Of a stretch of DNA of 39,901 nt, positions 23,279-31,326 are shown in pieces. Each line of letters begins with the position of its first letter. The stretch's first letter is position 1. The notes under the pieces are model-generated. The model searched no databases, was not told the origin of the DNA, and saw nothing but the letters and a program-made list of their open reading frames with translations. Source of the stretch: Geminicoccaceae bacterium. Its GTDB lineage: Bacteria; Pseudomonadota; Alphaproteobacteria; Geminicoccales; Geminicoccaceae. The stretch spans positions 1 to 39,901 of the forward strand of contig RECO01000311.1 in the NCBI GenBank assembly GCA_007694015.1. The letters are read 5' to 3'. The translations under genes were made by a program, and so were the position numbers.

Positions 23279-24147
23279 CGCCCCAGGCGCGCACCCTCCG
23301 CCGCCACGAAGCCGAAAAAATCGGCGCCAGCCTCCCGCCGCTCCTGGTCGCAGCGGAGCGGGTGGCGGCGACCGTGGCGCAGGGGGTGCATGGTCGGCGC
23401 CGGGTCGGCATGGGCGAGAGCTTCTGGCAATTCCGGCCCTATCAGGCCGGCGACAGCACGGCCGCCATCGACTGGCGCCAATCGGCCAAGGGCGACCGGG
23501 TGGTGCTGCGCGAATTGGAGTGGGAAGCGGCCCAGAGCGTCTGGCTTTGGGTCGATCCTTCGCCGTCGATGCGCTACGCCTCGAAGCCCGGACCGACCAA
23601 GCACGACCGCGCCCAGGTGCTGGCCCTGGCCCTGGCGTCGCTGTTGCTGCGGGCGGGTGAGCGGGTGGCCTCGCTCGCCGCCGGGACGCCGCCGATGGCC
23701 GGGCGAGCCGCACTCGCCCGCCTCGCCGACCAGCTGGATGGCGACCCGGGCCAACGCTTCCCCCGCCGGCCGCTGCCGCGCCACGCCCGCGCCGTCTTGA
23801 TCTCGGATTGGCTCGCCCCGCTGGATGCGACCGAACGCTGGCTGCGCGACATCCACGCCATGGGCGTCAAGGGCTTCGCCTTGCTCGTGCTCGATCCGGC
23901 CGAGATCGACCTGCCCTTCAGCGGCCGCGTGCGGTTCAAGGGTCTGGGCGACGAGGGGATGGCCTTGATCGGCAATGTCGACCGGGTGCGGGGCGATTAC
24001 GCCAAGCTGTTGGCGAACCACCGCGCCGCCCTGGCCGACACGACCCGTCGGCTCGGCTGGAGCCTCACCCTGCACCGCACCGATCATCCGCCGGAGCAGG
24101 CGCTGCTGCCGGCCTTCATGGCGCTCGGCGGTGGAGGGCGCAGCTGA
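23275..24147 (+). CDS. DUF58 domain protein
   Basis: This 290-residue protein belongs to the DUF58 family, VWA-like proteins that usually travel with MoxR. The DUF58 core RPYQAGDSTAAIDWRQSAKGD is followed by the MIDAS-like strand LWVDPSPSMRYA (D-x-S-x-S pattern with Pro), so metal binding is plausible. ATG 23275 overlaps the moxR stop and its own stop shares bases with the next ATG (TGATG), so all parts are probably made in fixed ratio. There is no membrane anchor, so it should be cytosolic, or recruited to the membrane by its partners. Confidence 0.88.
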   Translation: MTPQARTLRRHEAEKIGASLPPLLVAAERVAATVAQGVHGRRRVGMGESFWQFRPYQAGDSTAAIDWRQSAKGDRVVLRELEWEAAQSVWLWVDPSPSMRYASKPGPTKHDRAQVLALALASLLLRAGERVASLAAGTPPMAGRAALARLADQLDGDPGQRFPRRPLPRHARAVLISDWLAPLDATERWLRDIHAMGVKGFALLVLDPAEIDLPFSGRVRFKGLGDEGMALIGNVDRVRGDYAKLLANHRAALADTTRRLGWSLTLHRTDHPPEQALLPAFMALGGGGRS

Positions 24148-26867
24148 TGTTCGGTCTGGGCGCCCTCGCCTTCGCGCAGCCCTGGCTGCTGACCGCCTTG
24201 CTCGGTCTGCCAGCGCTCTGGCTGCTGTTGCGTCTGGTGCCGCCACCGCCGCGCGAGGTTGCGTTTCCGCCGATTCAATTCCTGTTGCAGCTCACCCGGC
24301 GCGAGACCACCGCCCAGCGCACGCCCTGGTGGCTGTTGCTGCTGCGCCTCGCCGCCATCGCCTGCCTGATCGTCGCCGCCGCCCGCCCGCTCTTGTTCCC
24401 CGCCGACCGCCTCGCCGGGGATGGGCCGTTGGTGGTGGTCGTGGACGACGGCTGGGCCTCGGCGCCGCATTGGGGAACCGTGCAGAGCCGCGCCGTCACC
24501 GAGATCGACCAAGCGGAGCGCGAGGGCCGCGAGGTGGTGTTGATCACCACGGCACCCACGGTCGACGGCATCGACGTGCGGACATTGGGTGCGGCCGCCG
24601 CCGCCGACCGCGTGCGCGCCATGCAACCGGTGCCGTGGTGGCCGGATCGGACGGCGACGGCCGAGGCCGTGGACGCGTTGGATGTGCGCCGGGCGCCCGT
24701 CCTGTGGTTGAGCGACGGTATCGCCCGCGATGCCGAGGCGCGCCGGGCGGCGACCGTCTTGGCCGACAGCCTGGAGCGGTTGGGGCCGCTGCGGGTGTTC
24801 GCGCCGGAAGCGAGCCGTCTTGCGGGCTTTCTCGTGCCGCTGCCGGATGCCGACGGTGGGCTGGCGCTGGGCTGGCGGCAGGTCGCCCCGAGCGATCGCC
24901 CCGCCCCCTCGGTGCGGGCGGTGGCCGGGGGCGAGGACGTACTGGCGCGCGTGCCGCTGGCGCTCGACGCGGCGGGGCTCGACGGGCTTGCCCGGTTCGC
25001 GTTGCCGCCGTCGGTCGCGGAACGGGTGCGGCGCTTCGAGCGCGAGCCCGTGGCAAGTGCGGGCGACGTCGTCTTGACCGATCAGGGCCTCGGCGCCCGA
25101 TCGATCGGCATCGTCACGGCCGGCGGGCCGCGCGAGGTACAACCCCTCCTGGCCGAACGCTTCTTCGTCGAGCGGGCCCTGGCCGGCCGTGCCCGCGTCA
25201 CGGTGGCGGGCCTGGAGGACCTCTTGGCCGCCGACGTGCCGAGCCTCGTGCTGCTCGACGGCGAGGAACTGAGCGGACCGCAGCAGGACCAGCTGCGCGG
25301 CTGGATCGAGGCGGGCGGCGTCTTGCTGCGGTTTGCGGGTCCGCATCTGGCGGATCGCCAAACGGACGCCCTGGTGCCGGTACGGCTCCGCTTCGGCGGG
25401 CGTCTCCTCGACGGCTCGCTTTCCTGGTCGGAACCCTTGCCGCTCGGCAATTTCAGCCCCGACGGCCCGCTCGCCGGCCTGCCGGTCGCAACCGACGTCC
25501 GCGTCCGCCAGCAGGTCTTGGCCGAGCCTTCGCCCGCGACCACCGAGGCCACCCTCGCCGTGCTGCGCGACGGCACGCCCTTGGTCACCGGCCAACCCCT
25601 GGGCGACGGCTGGCTGATGCTGGTGCACACCACCGCCAACACCCAATGGTCGGACCTCGCCCTCTCGGGCACCTTCGTGGCACTGTTGGAACGGGTGGCC
25701 GACATGGGGCGCGGCCGCCAGACCGTCACGGCCGACCTCATGCAGCCGACGACGGTGCTCGACGCGTTCGGCCGCCTGGTCGAGCCCGACGCCACCACGC
25801 GGCCGGTGCCGGCAGCGGCGTTGATCGACGGCAGCGTCGGGCCGACCCGCCCACCCGGTCTCTACAGCGATCCCACGACCGGTGCGCAGCGCGCCTTCAA
25901 CCTTGCCGCCACCGACGATCGCCCCCTGCCCTTGCGCGCGGTCGACGTCCGCAGCCCGCTCTCGCCGCTGGTGGCGGCCGGTGAGGTCGATCTGCGGCCC
26001 TGGCTCCTGCTCGCAGCACTCCTGCTGCTCTTCATCGACCTCGCCATCGTCGGTGCGATGCGCGGTCGCCGACCGGTGCTGCGCCCGCAACATGCCGCCC
26101 TGGCAGCGCTGGCGGCCGTGCTGCTCACCTCACCACCGGCCGCTGCCTTCGATCCGGTCGAGCTGACCGAAGCCACGCCGCTCGCCTTCGTGATCACCGG
26201 CGATCCCGAACTCGACCGGCTGGCCGCCGCGGGCCTGGAAGGGCTCGCCCGCCAGCTCTACCGCCGCACCTCGATCGAGCCGAGCCGCCCCGTCGGCGTC
26301 GACATCGCCCGCGACCCCTTGGAGCTGTTCCCGCTCCTCTTCTGGCCCATCCCCGACGCCGTCGCGCCCTTGCGCGCGGATGTGGCCGAACGGTTCGTCG
26401 CCTATCTGGAGAGCGGCGGCATGGTGGTGTTCGATACCCGCGACGCCAACATGGTGTTGCCGGGAACGGCAGCAACCACGCCCGGCATGGAGCGGCTGCG
26501 CACCCTCCTGCGCGACATCGAGCTGCCGCCCTTGGAGCCGGTCGGCGCCGACCACGCGCTGACCAAGAGCTTCTTTCTGCTGCAGGAATTCCCCGGCCGC
26601 TTCAGCGGCCAGCCGATCTGGGTCGACCGGGCGCAGCCCGGCGTCAACGACGGCGTCTCGTCGGTCTTGATCGGCGCCAATGACTGGCTCGGTGCGTGGG
26701 CGGTCGACGACTTCGACCGGCCGCTGTTGCCGGTGGTGCCGGGCGGTGAGCGGCAGCGCGAATGGGCCAGGCGCGCCGGCGTGAACATCGTGATGTACGC
26801 GCTCACCGGCAACTACAAGACCGACCAGGTGCACGTCCCCACCCTGCTGGAGCGCCTGGGCCAATGA
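24147..26867 (+). CDS. BatA-like and DUF4159 membrane protein
   Basis: This 906-residue protein joins two known pieces. The N-terminus has a BatA-type double membrane anchor (helix one LLTALLGLPALWLLLRLV, then a second near residues 60-80) and a degenerate VWA-like domain. A third helix near residue 620-640 (LLLAALLLLFIDLAIVGAM) separates it from the C-terminal DUF4159 domain (about 670-905; PLAFVITGDPELDRLAAAGLEGLARQLY at its start). DUF4159 resembles a GATase-like or Rossmann fold and is probably periplasmic. The gene starts in the DUF58 stop and ends in the next ATG (ATGA). Fusion of BatA-type and DUF4159 parts is common in alphaproteobacteria. Confidence 0.85.
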   Translation: MFGLGALAFAQPWLLTALLGLPALWLLLRLVPPPPREVAFPPIQFLLQLTRRETTAQRTPWWLLLLRLAAIACLIVAAARPLLFPADRLAGDGPLVVVVDDGWASAPHWGTVQSRAVTEIDQAEREGREVVLITTAPTVDGIDVRTLGAAAAADRVRAMQPVPWWPDRTATAEAVDALDVRRAPVLWLSDGIARDAEARRAATVLADSLERLGPLRVFAPEASRLAGFLVPLPDADGGLALGWRQVAPSDRPAPSVRAVAGGEDVLARVPLALDAAGLDGLARFALPPSVAERVRRFEREPVASAGDVVLTDQGLGARSIGIVTAGGPREVQPLLAERFFVERALAGRARVTVAGLEDLLAADVPSLVLLDGEELSGPQQDQLRGWIEAGGVLLRFAGPHLADRQTDALVPVRLRFGGRLLDGSLSWSEPLPLGNFSPDGPLAGLPVATDVRVRQQVLAEPSPATTEATLAVLRDGTPLVTGQPLGDGWLMLVHTTANTQWSDLALSGTFVALLERVADMGRGRQTVTADLMQPTTVLDAFGRLVEPDATTRPVPAAALIDGSVGPTRPPGLYSDPTTGAQRAFNLAATDDRPLPLRAVDVRSPLSPLVAAGEVDLRPWLLLAALLLLFIDLAIVGAMRGRRPVLRPQHAALAALAAVLLTSPPAAAFDPVELTEATPLAFVITGDPELDRLAAAGLEGLARQLYRRTSIEPSRPVGVDIARDPLELFPLLFWPIPDAVAPLRADVAERFVAYLESGGMVVFDTRDANMVLPGTAATTPGMERLRTLLRDIELPPLEPVGADHALTKSFFLLQEFPGRFSGQPIWVDRAQPGVNDGVSSVLIGANDWLGAWAVDDFDRPLLPVVPGGERQREWARRAGVNIVMYALTGNYKTDQVHVPTLLERLGQ

Positions 26868-28906
26868 CCGTTGCCGACGTCGTCTTTCGCCCGCTGGTGC
26901 CCGAGTGGCTGTTGACGGCGCTCGCCGTGCTGGTCGTGCTCGCCATCCTCGCCGCGTTGCTGGGGCGCCTGCCGGCCGCCGCCTGGCGGCTGCCGCCGCT
27001 CGCCCTTTTGCTCCTGGTCCTCGCCAATCCGACGCTGTTGCGTGAGGAGCGCGACCCGGTGCCCGACATCGTCGTCCTGGTCGAAGATGCGAGCCCGAGC
27101 ATGGCGGTGGCCGAGCGGCCGGCGACGACGGCGGCGGTGCTGGAGGCACTCCAAGGCGAGTTCACGCGCGAGCGCAATTTGGAGATCGTGCCGGTGACCG
27201 TCGGCGGGGGTGCGGGCGGCACCGAATTGATCGGTGCGGTCGAGCGGGCCATGGTCGATCTCGACCGGCGCCGCTTGGCGGGCGTCGTCATCGTCTCCGA
27301 TGGCCAGGTGCACGACGTGCCTCGAGAGGTCCCGGCCTGGGCGCGCGAACGGCCGGTCCATCTGATCCTGCCGGGGGCCCCCGACGAGACCGACCGCCGT
27401 CTCGCGTTGGCCGAGATGCCGACCTACGCCATGGTCGGCGAGCGCCAATCCTTCGTCGTGCGCTTCGACGACGAAGTGGCAGAGCCGGCACGCCTCACCA
27501 TCCGCCAGAACGGCGAGCCACTGGCCGCGCTGACGGCCCAACCCGGCCAATCGGTGCGCGTACCCTTCACCCTCGACCGGGCCGGCGAAACCGTGTTCGA
27601 GATCGAGGTGGAACCGCGCGAGGGCGAGATCAGTGACCTCAACAACACCGTGGTCGCCTTCGTCACCGGCGTGCGCGACCGACTGCGCGTGCTCCTGGTC
27701 TCGGGCGAGCCCTATCCGGGGCTGCGCGTCTGGCGCAACCTTTTGAAGGCCGACCCGGCGGTCGATCTCGTCCATTTCACCATTCTGCGCCCGCCGGAAA
27801 AGCAGGACGGCACGCCGGTGCGCGAGCTGGCGCTGATCGCCTTTCCGGTGCGCGAGCTGTTCGAGCTGAAGCTCAACGAGTTCGACCTCATCATCTTCGA
27901 CCGCTATGCCCGTCGCGGCCTCCTGCCGCTGGCCTATTTCGACAATGTGGCGCGCTACGTCGAACAGGGGGGGGCCCTCCTGATCGGCGCCGGCCCCGGT
28001 TTTGCCGCACCCTTGAGCCTCGCCCGTACGCCGTTGGAACGGGTGCTGCCGGCGCTGCCCAATGGCACGGTCCACCGCCAAGCGTTCGTGCCGACGGTCA
28101 CCGAACTCGGGCAACGCCATCCGGTGACCGAAGGATTGGCCCAAAACTGGCCGGGCGAGTGGGGTCCGTGGTTTCGCGCCGTCGGCGTCCAGGGCGCCAC
28201 CGGGCAGGTGGTGATGCGGGGGGTCGGCGACGAGCCGCTCCTGGTCCTGGACCGCGTCGGCGAGGGCCGCGTGGCCCAGCTCCTGTCGGATCAGGCTTGG
28301 CTCTGGGCGCGCGGCTTCGAGGGCGGCGGACCGCAAGCCACCCTCCTGCGGCGGCTGGTGCATTGGCTGATGGCCGAGCCGGAACTGGAGGAAGAGCGGC
28401 TCGTCGCGACACCGTTCGACGACCGGATCGAGCTGGTCCGGACCACGCTCGACAGCAGCGACGGTACCGTCCAGGTCGTGACCCCGTCGGGCGAGCGGTT
28501 CACGGTGCCCTTGGCCGTGGCCGAGGACGGCCGTCTCGTGGCGAGCGTCCCGGCGAGCGAGCCCGGGCTCTACCGCTTCGAAGACGGCGAAGTGCGGGCC
28601 TTCGCCGCCGTGCGGCCGATGTCGCCGCGGGAACTGGCCGATCTCCGTGCCAGCGCCGAGCCCCTCGCGCCGCTGCTGCAAGCCAGCGGCGGTCAGGCCT
28701 TTTGGACCGAGCGCACGGGCATCCCGCAGGTCCGGCGTGTGGCCGAGGACCGCAGCCGCTACGGTCGTGGCTGGATGGGGCTGGTCGAGAACGACCGCTA
28801 TCGCGTGGTCGGCAGCGCGGAGACCACGCTGTTCCCGGCTTGGCTGGCCCTCTTGATGCTGGTCGGCACGCAGGTTCTGGCCTGGTGGCGCGAAGGTCGC
28901 AGCTGA
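26864..28906 (+). CDS. VWA-like and GATase-like membrane protein of the MoxR operon
   Basis: This 680-residue protein has two N-terminal helices (about 14-34 and 43-60), then a VWA-like domain with the MIDAS-type strand VVLVEDASPSMAV, and DLDRRRLAGVVIVSDGQVHD near it. A CARDB-like beta region follows (ARLTIRQNGEPLAAL). Residues 300-500 look like a class I glutamine amidotransferase-like fold with no visible catalytic Cys triad (VLLVSGEPYPGLRVW at its start). A C-terminal helix (ALLMLVGTQVLAWW) anchors the end. It closes the four-gene operon, translated from ATG 26864 that overlaps the preceding stop. Its closest functional analogues are the Bat aerotolerance proteins. The role here is unknown. 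Confidence 0.75.
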   Translation: MTVADVVFRPLVPEWLLTALAVLVVLAILAALLGRLPAAAWRLPPLALLLLVLANPTLLREERDPVPDIVVLVEDASPSMAVAERPATTAAVLEALQGEFTRERNLEIVPVTVGGGAGGTELIGAVERAMVDLDRRRLAGVVIVSDGQVHDVPREVPAWARERPVHLILPGAPDETDRRLALAEMPTYAMVGERQSFVVRFDDEVAEPARLTIRQNGEPLAALTAQPGQSVRVPFTLDRAGETVFEIEVEPREGEISDLNNTVVAFVTGVRDRLRVLLVSGEPYPGLRVWRNLLKADPAVDLVHFTILRPPEKQDGTPVRELALIAFPVRELFELKLNEFDLIIFDRYARRGLLPLAYFDNVARYVEQGGALLIGAGPGFAAPLSLARTPLERVLPALPNGTVHRQAFVPTVTELGQRHPVTEGLAQNWPGEWGPWFRAVGVQGATGQVVMRGVGDEPLLVLDRVGEGRVAQLLSDQAWLWARGFEGGGPQATLLRRLVHWLMAEPELEEERLVATPFDDRIELVRTTLDSSDGTVQVVTPSGERFTVPLAVAEDGRLVASVPASEPGLYRFEDGEVRAFAAVRPMSPRELADLRASAEPLAPLLQASGGQAFWTERTGIPQVRRVAEDRSRYGRGWMGLVENDRYRVVGSAETTLFPAWLALLMLVGTQVLAWWREGRS

Positions 28907-29000
28907 CTGCGGCCAAAGTCGAATTCCTGCTGCGGCTTGGCAATCCTTAACCTTTTGCCGTTAGCCTAAGGGGGTCGTGCGCCTTTGGAGACCGCCGGTC

Positions 29001-29882
29001 ATGAGCCAGTGCTTCGCCCTCACCTTCGACCAGCCGAACGTGGCGGAACGGGCCTTTCGCCGGGCCCAGCGCTGCGTTGCCGAGCGGGTTCTCTGGCTGG
29101 ACGACGCCTGCATCGCCGTGCGGCCCGGGCCTGACGCCCGCGTGGTGTTGGCGCGGCCCCGTTTGCCGCACGCTGCATCGGCGCTCTCGCCGCGCTTTTT
29201 GGGCCAGCTTTTGGGACAGCTGGGCGTGCGTCCCGACGCACCGAAAACGGGCGGCCTCGACCCCTTGACGGTCGAGCGCTTCACCGCCCGCATGGCCGCC
29301 CGCAGCTCGGCGCTGATTCTCTGTGTCCGCAAGCTCGACGTCCCAGCACTCCGGCCGCAGCTCGGCCCGTTCCTGGAGGAGTATCGTGGCCGCGTTGCCC
29401 GGCTCTCGTCGTCCTTCGACCCGCGGGGCAACGAACTGGACGACGTGCCGAGCGCACAGGAACTGGCCATGGCGGCGCTGCACGAAATCGAGACACGCAG
29501 CCAAGCCAGACTGGCCAAGTCGCACCAGGCCGCGCACGCGTGGCAGGCTCGACTGGCGAAGTTCGAAGACCCGAGCCGCGCCGACGACGCCTTGCGCAGC
29601 ATCGTCCAGCGCTGCCGCGCCGCCGCCGGGCGCGGCCAAACCTGGAGCTTGGTTTATCAGTTTCCTTCGGCCATCCTGACCGATCGCGGCCGGGCGGTGC
29701 ATGCGGGCGATCCGGGCTGGCCGCGTACCCTCCGCGGCGAACCGCTGGCCGTCCACACCGGCATCGAACGACAGCTGGTGCCGAAGGGGTACCGCCTGGA
29801 AGCCGCCGTGCTCGACTACCCGGACGGGCTCCTGGGCGATGTCGGCCTCTACCTGCGCTGGGCGCACGAGGCCGGCGTCTGA
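29001..29882 (+). CDS. Conserved-looking protein of unknown function
   Basis: I cannot assign this 293-residue soluble protein. There is no signal peptide or membrane helix. It has an N-terminal segment SQCFALTFDQPNVAERAFRRA, a central helical region rich in Arg and Ala with KSHQAAHAWQARLAKFEDPSR, and a C-terminal region with many Gly and Leu residues (LEAAVLDYPDGLLGDVGLYL). The start is ATG 29001 with GGAG about 10 nt before; a GTG at 28977 would add eight residues. It stands alone between the MoxR operon and the arsR operon. The AT-richer upstream stretch includes CCTTAACC and CCTAAGG, an imperfect dyad. Confidence 0.65.
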   Translation: MSQCFALTFDQPNVAERAFRRAQRCVAERVLWLDDACIAVRPGPDARVVLARPRLPHAASALSPRFLGQLLGQLGVRPDAPKTGGLDPLTVERFTARMAARSSALILCVRKLDVPALRPQLGPFLEEYRGRVARLSSSFDPRGNELDDVPSAQELAMAALHEIETRSQARLAKSHQAAHAWQARLAKFEDPSRADDALRSIVQRCRAAAGRGQTWSLVYQFPSAILTDRGRAVHAGDPGWPRTLRGEPLAVHTGIERQLVPKGYRLEAAVLDYPDGLLGDVGLYLRWAHEAGV

Positions 29883-29898
29883 CCGCTTGCATCATTCT

Positions 29899-29914
29899 AT
29901 ATTTCTAGTTATAT
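29899..29914. promoter_or_regulatory. CTAG-centred dyad, candidate ArsR operator
   Basis: ATATTTCTAGTTATAT is symmetrical at 12 of 16 positions around CTAG (ATAT-nn-CTAG-nn-ATAT). It lies in an AT-rich patch 21 bp before the arsR-like start, close enough to overlap the promoter. ArsR/SmtB repressors bind short AT-rich inverted repeats like this and often repress their own gene. Confidence 0.5.
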
Positions 29915-29935
29915 CGAAGTCCAAGGAGGATCGCC

Positions 29936-30247
29936 TTGGACGAAATCGCTGCCGCCGACGCCCTGTCCGCGCTCGGTAATCGTACTCGATTGAGGCTGTT
30001 TCGGTTGCTGGTGCGGGCCGGCAGCGCAGGGCTGATCGTCGGTGAACTGCAGCGCCACCTCGAGGTGCCCGCCTCCACGCTTGCCCATCACCTGCAAGCC
30101 CTGAGCCGTGCCGGGCTGGTGGCCCAAGAGCGGCGCGGCCGGGAGGTCGTCTGCCGCGCCGACTTCGCCGCCATGCACGGTCTCCTGGGCTTTCTCACCC
30201 ACGCCTGCTGCACGGGCGTCCGGCTCGAAGACGACCATGCGGCGTGA
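29936..30247 (+). CDS. ArsR/SmtB family metalloregulator
   Basis: This 103-residue winged-helix repressor has the recognition-helix pattern ASTLAHHLQALSRAGLV and wing RGREVVCRADF. Candidate ligand residues are Cys73 and the pair Cys91-Cys92 near the C-terminus, similar to the C-terminal arsenite site of some ArsR proteins, so arsenite or a related thiophilic species is a plausible inducer. The start is TTG 29936 with a strong AAGGAGGA 5 nt upstream. The stop overlaps a GTG, but the permease more likely starts at 30292. The regulator leads an operon with a COG0701 permease and an MFS transporter. The dyad at 29899 is a likely operator. Confidence 0.85.
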   Translation: MDEIAAADALSALGNRTRLRLFRLLVRAGSAGLIVGELQRHLEVPASTLAHHLQALSRAGLVAQERRGREVVCRADFAAMHGLLGFLTHACCTGVRLEDDHAA

Positions 30248-30272
30248 TTTTTTCGGCGCGAAATTACCGTTT

Positions 30273-30280
30273 TTCTAGAA
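30273..30280. promoter_or_regulatory. Second CTAG-centred palindrome before the permease
   Basis: TTCTAGAA is an 8-bp perfect palindrome that shares TTCTAG with the dyad at 29899-29914 and lies 11 bp before the permease ATG. It could be a weaker operator for the same regulator. At eight bases it may also be chance. Confidence 0.25.
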
Positions 30281-30291
30281 GGATCGAAGCG

Positions 30292-31326
30292 ATGACGGTT
30301 GCCGGCGTAACCCTCGTTTGGCCGCGTTGGCGCGGGATCAGCGCCGATCCGGTTTGGCTCGGCTTGGCACTGGCGTTGCTGTTGCTTGCGTTGCTGGTGC
30401 CGGCGCAAGCGCCCGAAAGCCTGCGCTTCACCGCTGCCAGCCTGGTGTCGATCGCCCCGTTCCTGGCGGCCTCGATCCTGATTGCCGCCTATGCCAAGGC
30501 GAGCCGCGCCGATGCCTTGATCGCCAAGGCGTTCCAGGGACGTATGGGCGTGATGATCGTGGCAGCGGCCATCACCGGCGCGTTTTCGCCCTTCTGCTCC
30601 TGCGGCGTCATCCCGCTGATCGCAGCCCTGCTCGCCATGGGGGTGCCATTGGCCCCGGTGATGGCCTTTTGGCTGGCCTCGCCGCTGATGGACCCCTCGA
30701 TGTTCGTCCTCACCGCCGGCACGCTCGGTGTCGACTTCGCCGTCTTCAAGACGATTGCGGCCGTGGGCGTGGGTCTCCTCGGCGGTGCCGTCACCTTCAC
30801 CATCGGCCGGAGCGGCGCGTTCGACCAGGGTATTCGGCCAGAGATCGGCAATGGCGGCTGCGGCGGGGCGACGGTGCGCAACCCCAAGCCCGTCGTCTGG
30901 CGCTTTTGGCAGGAGCCGGGCCGCAGTCCGGTTTTCGCCAAGGACGCAAAGAACAACCTCCTGTTCCTCGGCAAGTGGCTGACCCTCGCCTTTTTCTTGG
31001 AAAGTTTGATGGTGGCGTACCTGCCGCCCGAATTGGTGGTCCGCGCCGTCGGTGGCGAGGGCGTCTGGCCGGTGCTGATGGCAACGCTGGTTGGCGTGCC
31101 GGCCTATCTGAACGGCTACGCGGCACTGCCGCTGGTGGGCCAACTCCTGCAACAAGGGATGGCTCCGGGTGCCGGCATGGCCTTTCTCTTGGCCGGCGGT
31201 GTCACCTCGATCCCGGCTGCCATCGCCGTTTGGGCCTTGGTCCGCCCGCCGGTCTTCCTGACCTATGTCGGTTTGGCGCTGATCGGCGCGCTCGGGTTCG
31301 GCCTCGTCTTCGGCATGGTCGCATGA
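30292..31326 (+). CDS. COG0701 permease (ArsP/DUF318 family)
   Basis: This 344-residue membrane protein has about eight to ten helices and the family core FSPFCSCGVIPLIAALLAMGVP, with a CxC pair, and later GVPAYLNGYAALPLVGQL. A central loop is Gly/Cys-rich (GNGGCGGATVRNPKP) before DAKNNLLFLGKWLTLAFFLE. COG0701 includes the organoarsenical exporter ArsP and other metal-linked permeases. ATG 30292 is chosen for its AAGGA site 8 nt upstream; a GTG at 30244 overlaps the arsR stop and would add 16 residues. The MFS gene overlaps its stop (ATGA). The ArsR neighbour supports a detoxification role, but the substrate is unproven. Confidence 0.85.
   Translation: MTVAGVTLVWPRWRGISADPVWLGLALALLLLALLVPAQAPESLRFTAASLVSIAPFLAASILIAAYAKASRADALIAKAFQGRMGVMIVAAAITGAFSPFCSCGVIPLIAALLAMGVPLAPVMAFWLASPLMDPSMFVLTAGTLGVDFAVFKTIAAVGVGLLGGAVTFTIGRSGAFDQGIRPEIGNGGCGGATVRNPKPVVWRFWQEPGRSPVFAKDAKNNLLFLGKWLTLAFFLESLMVAYLPPELVVRAVGGEGVWPVLMATLVGVPAYLNGYAALPLVGQLLQQGMAPGAGMAFLLAGGVTSIPAAIAVWALVRPPVFLTYVGLALIGALGFGLVFGMVA

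Noticed and set aside
28936-28975. CtrA site upstream of the unknown gene at 29001
   Set aside because: Only one TTAACC half is present; the second half is not at the required seven-base spacing.
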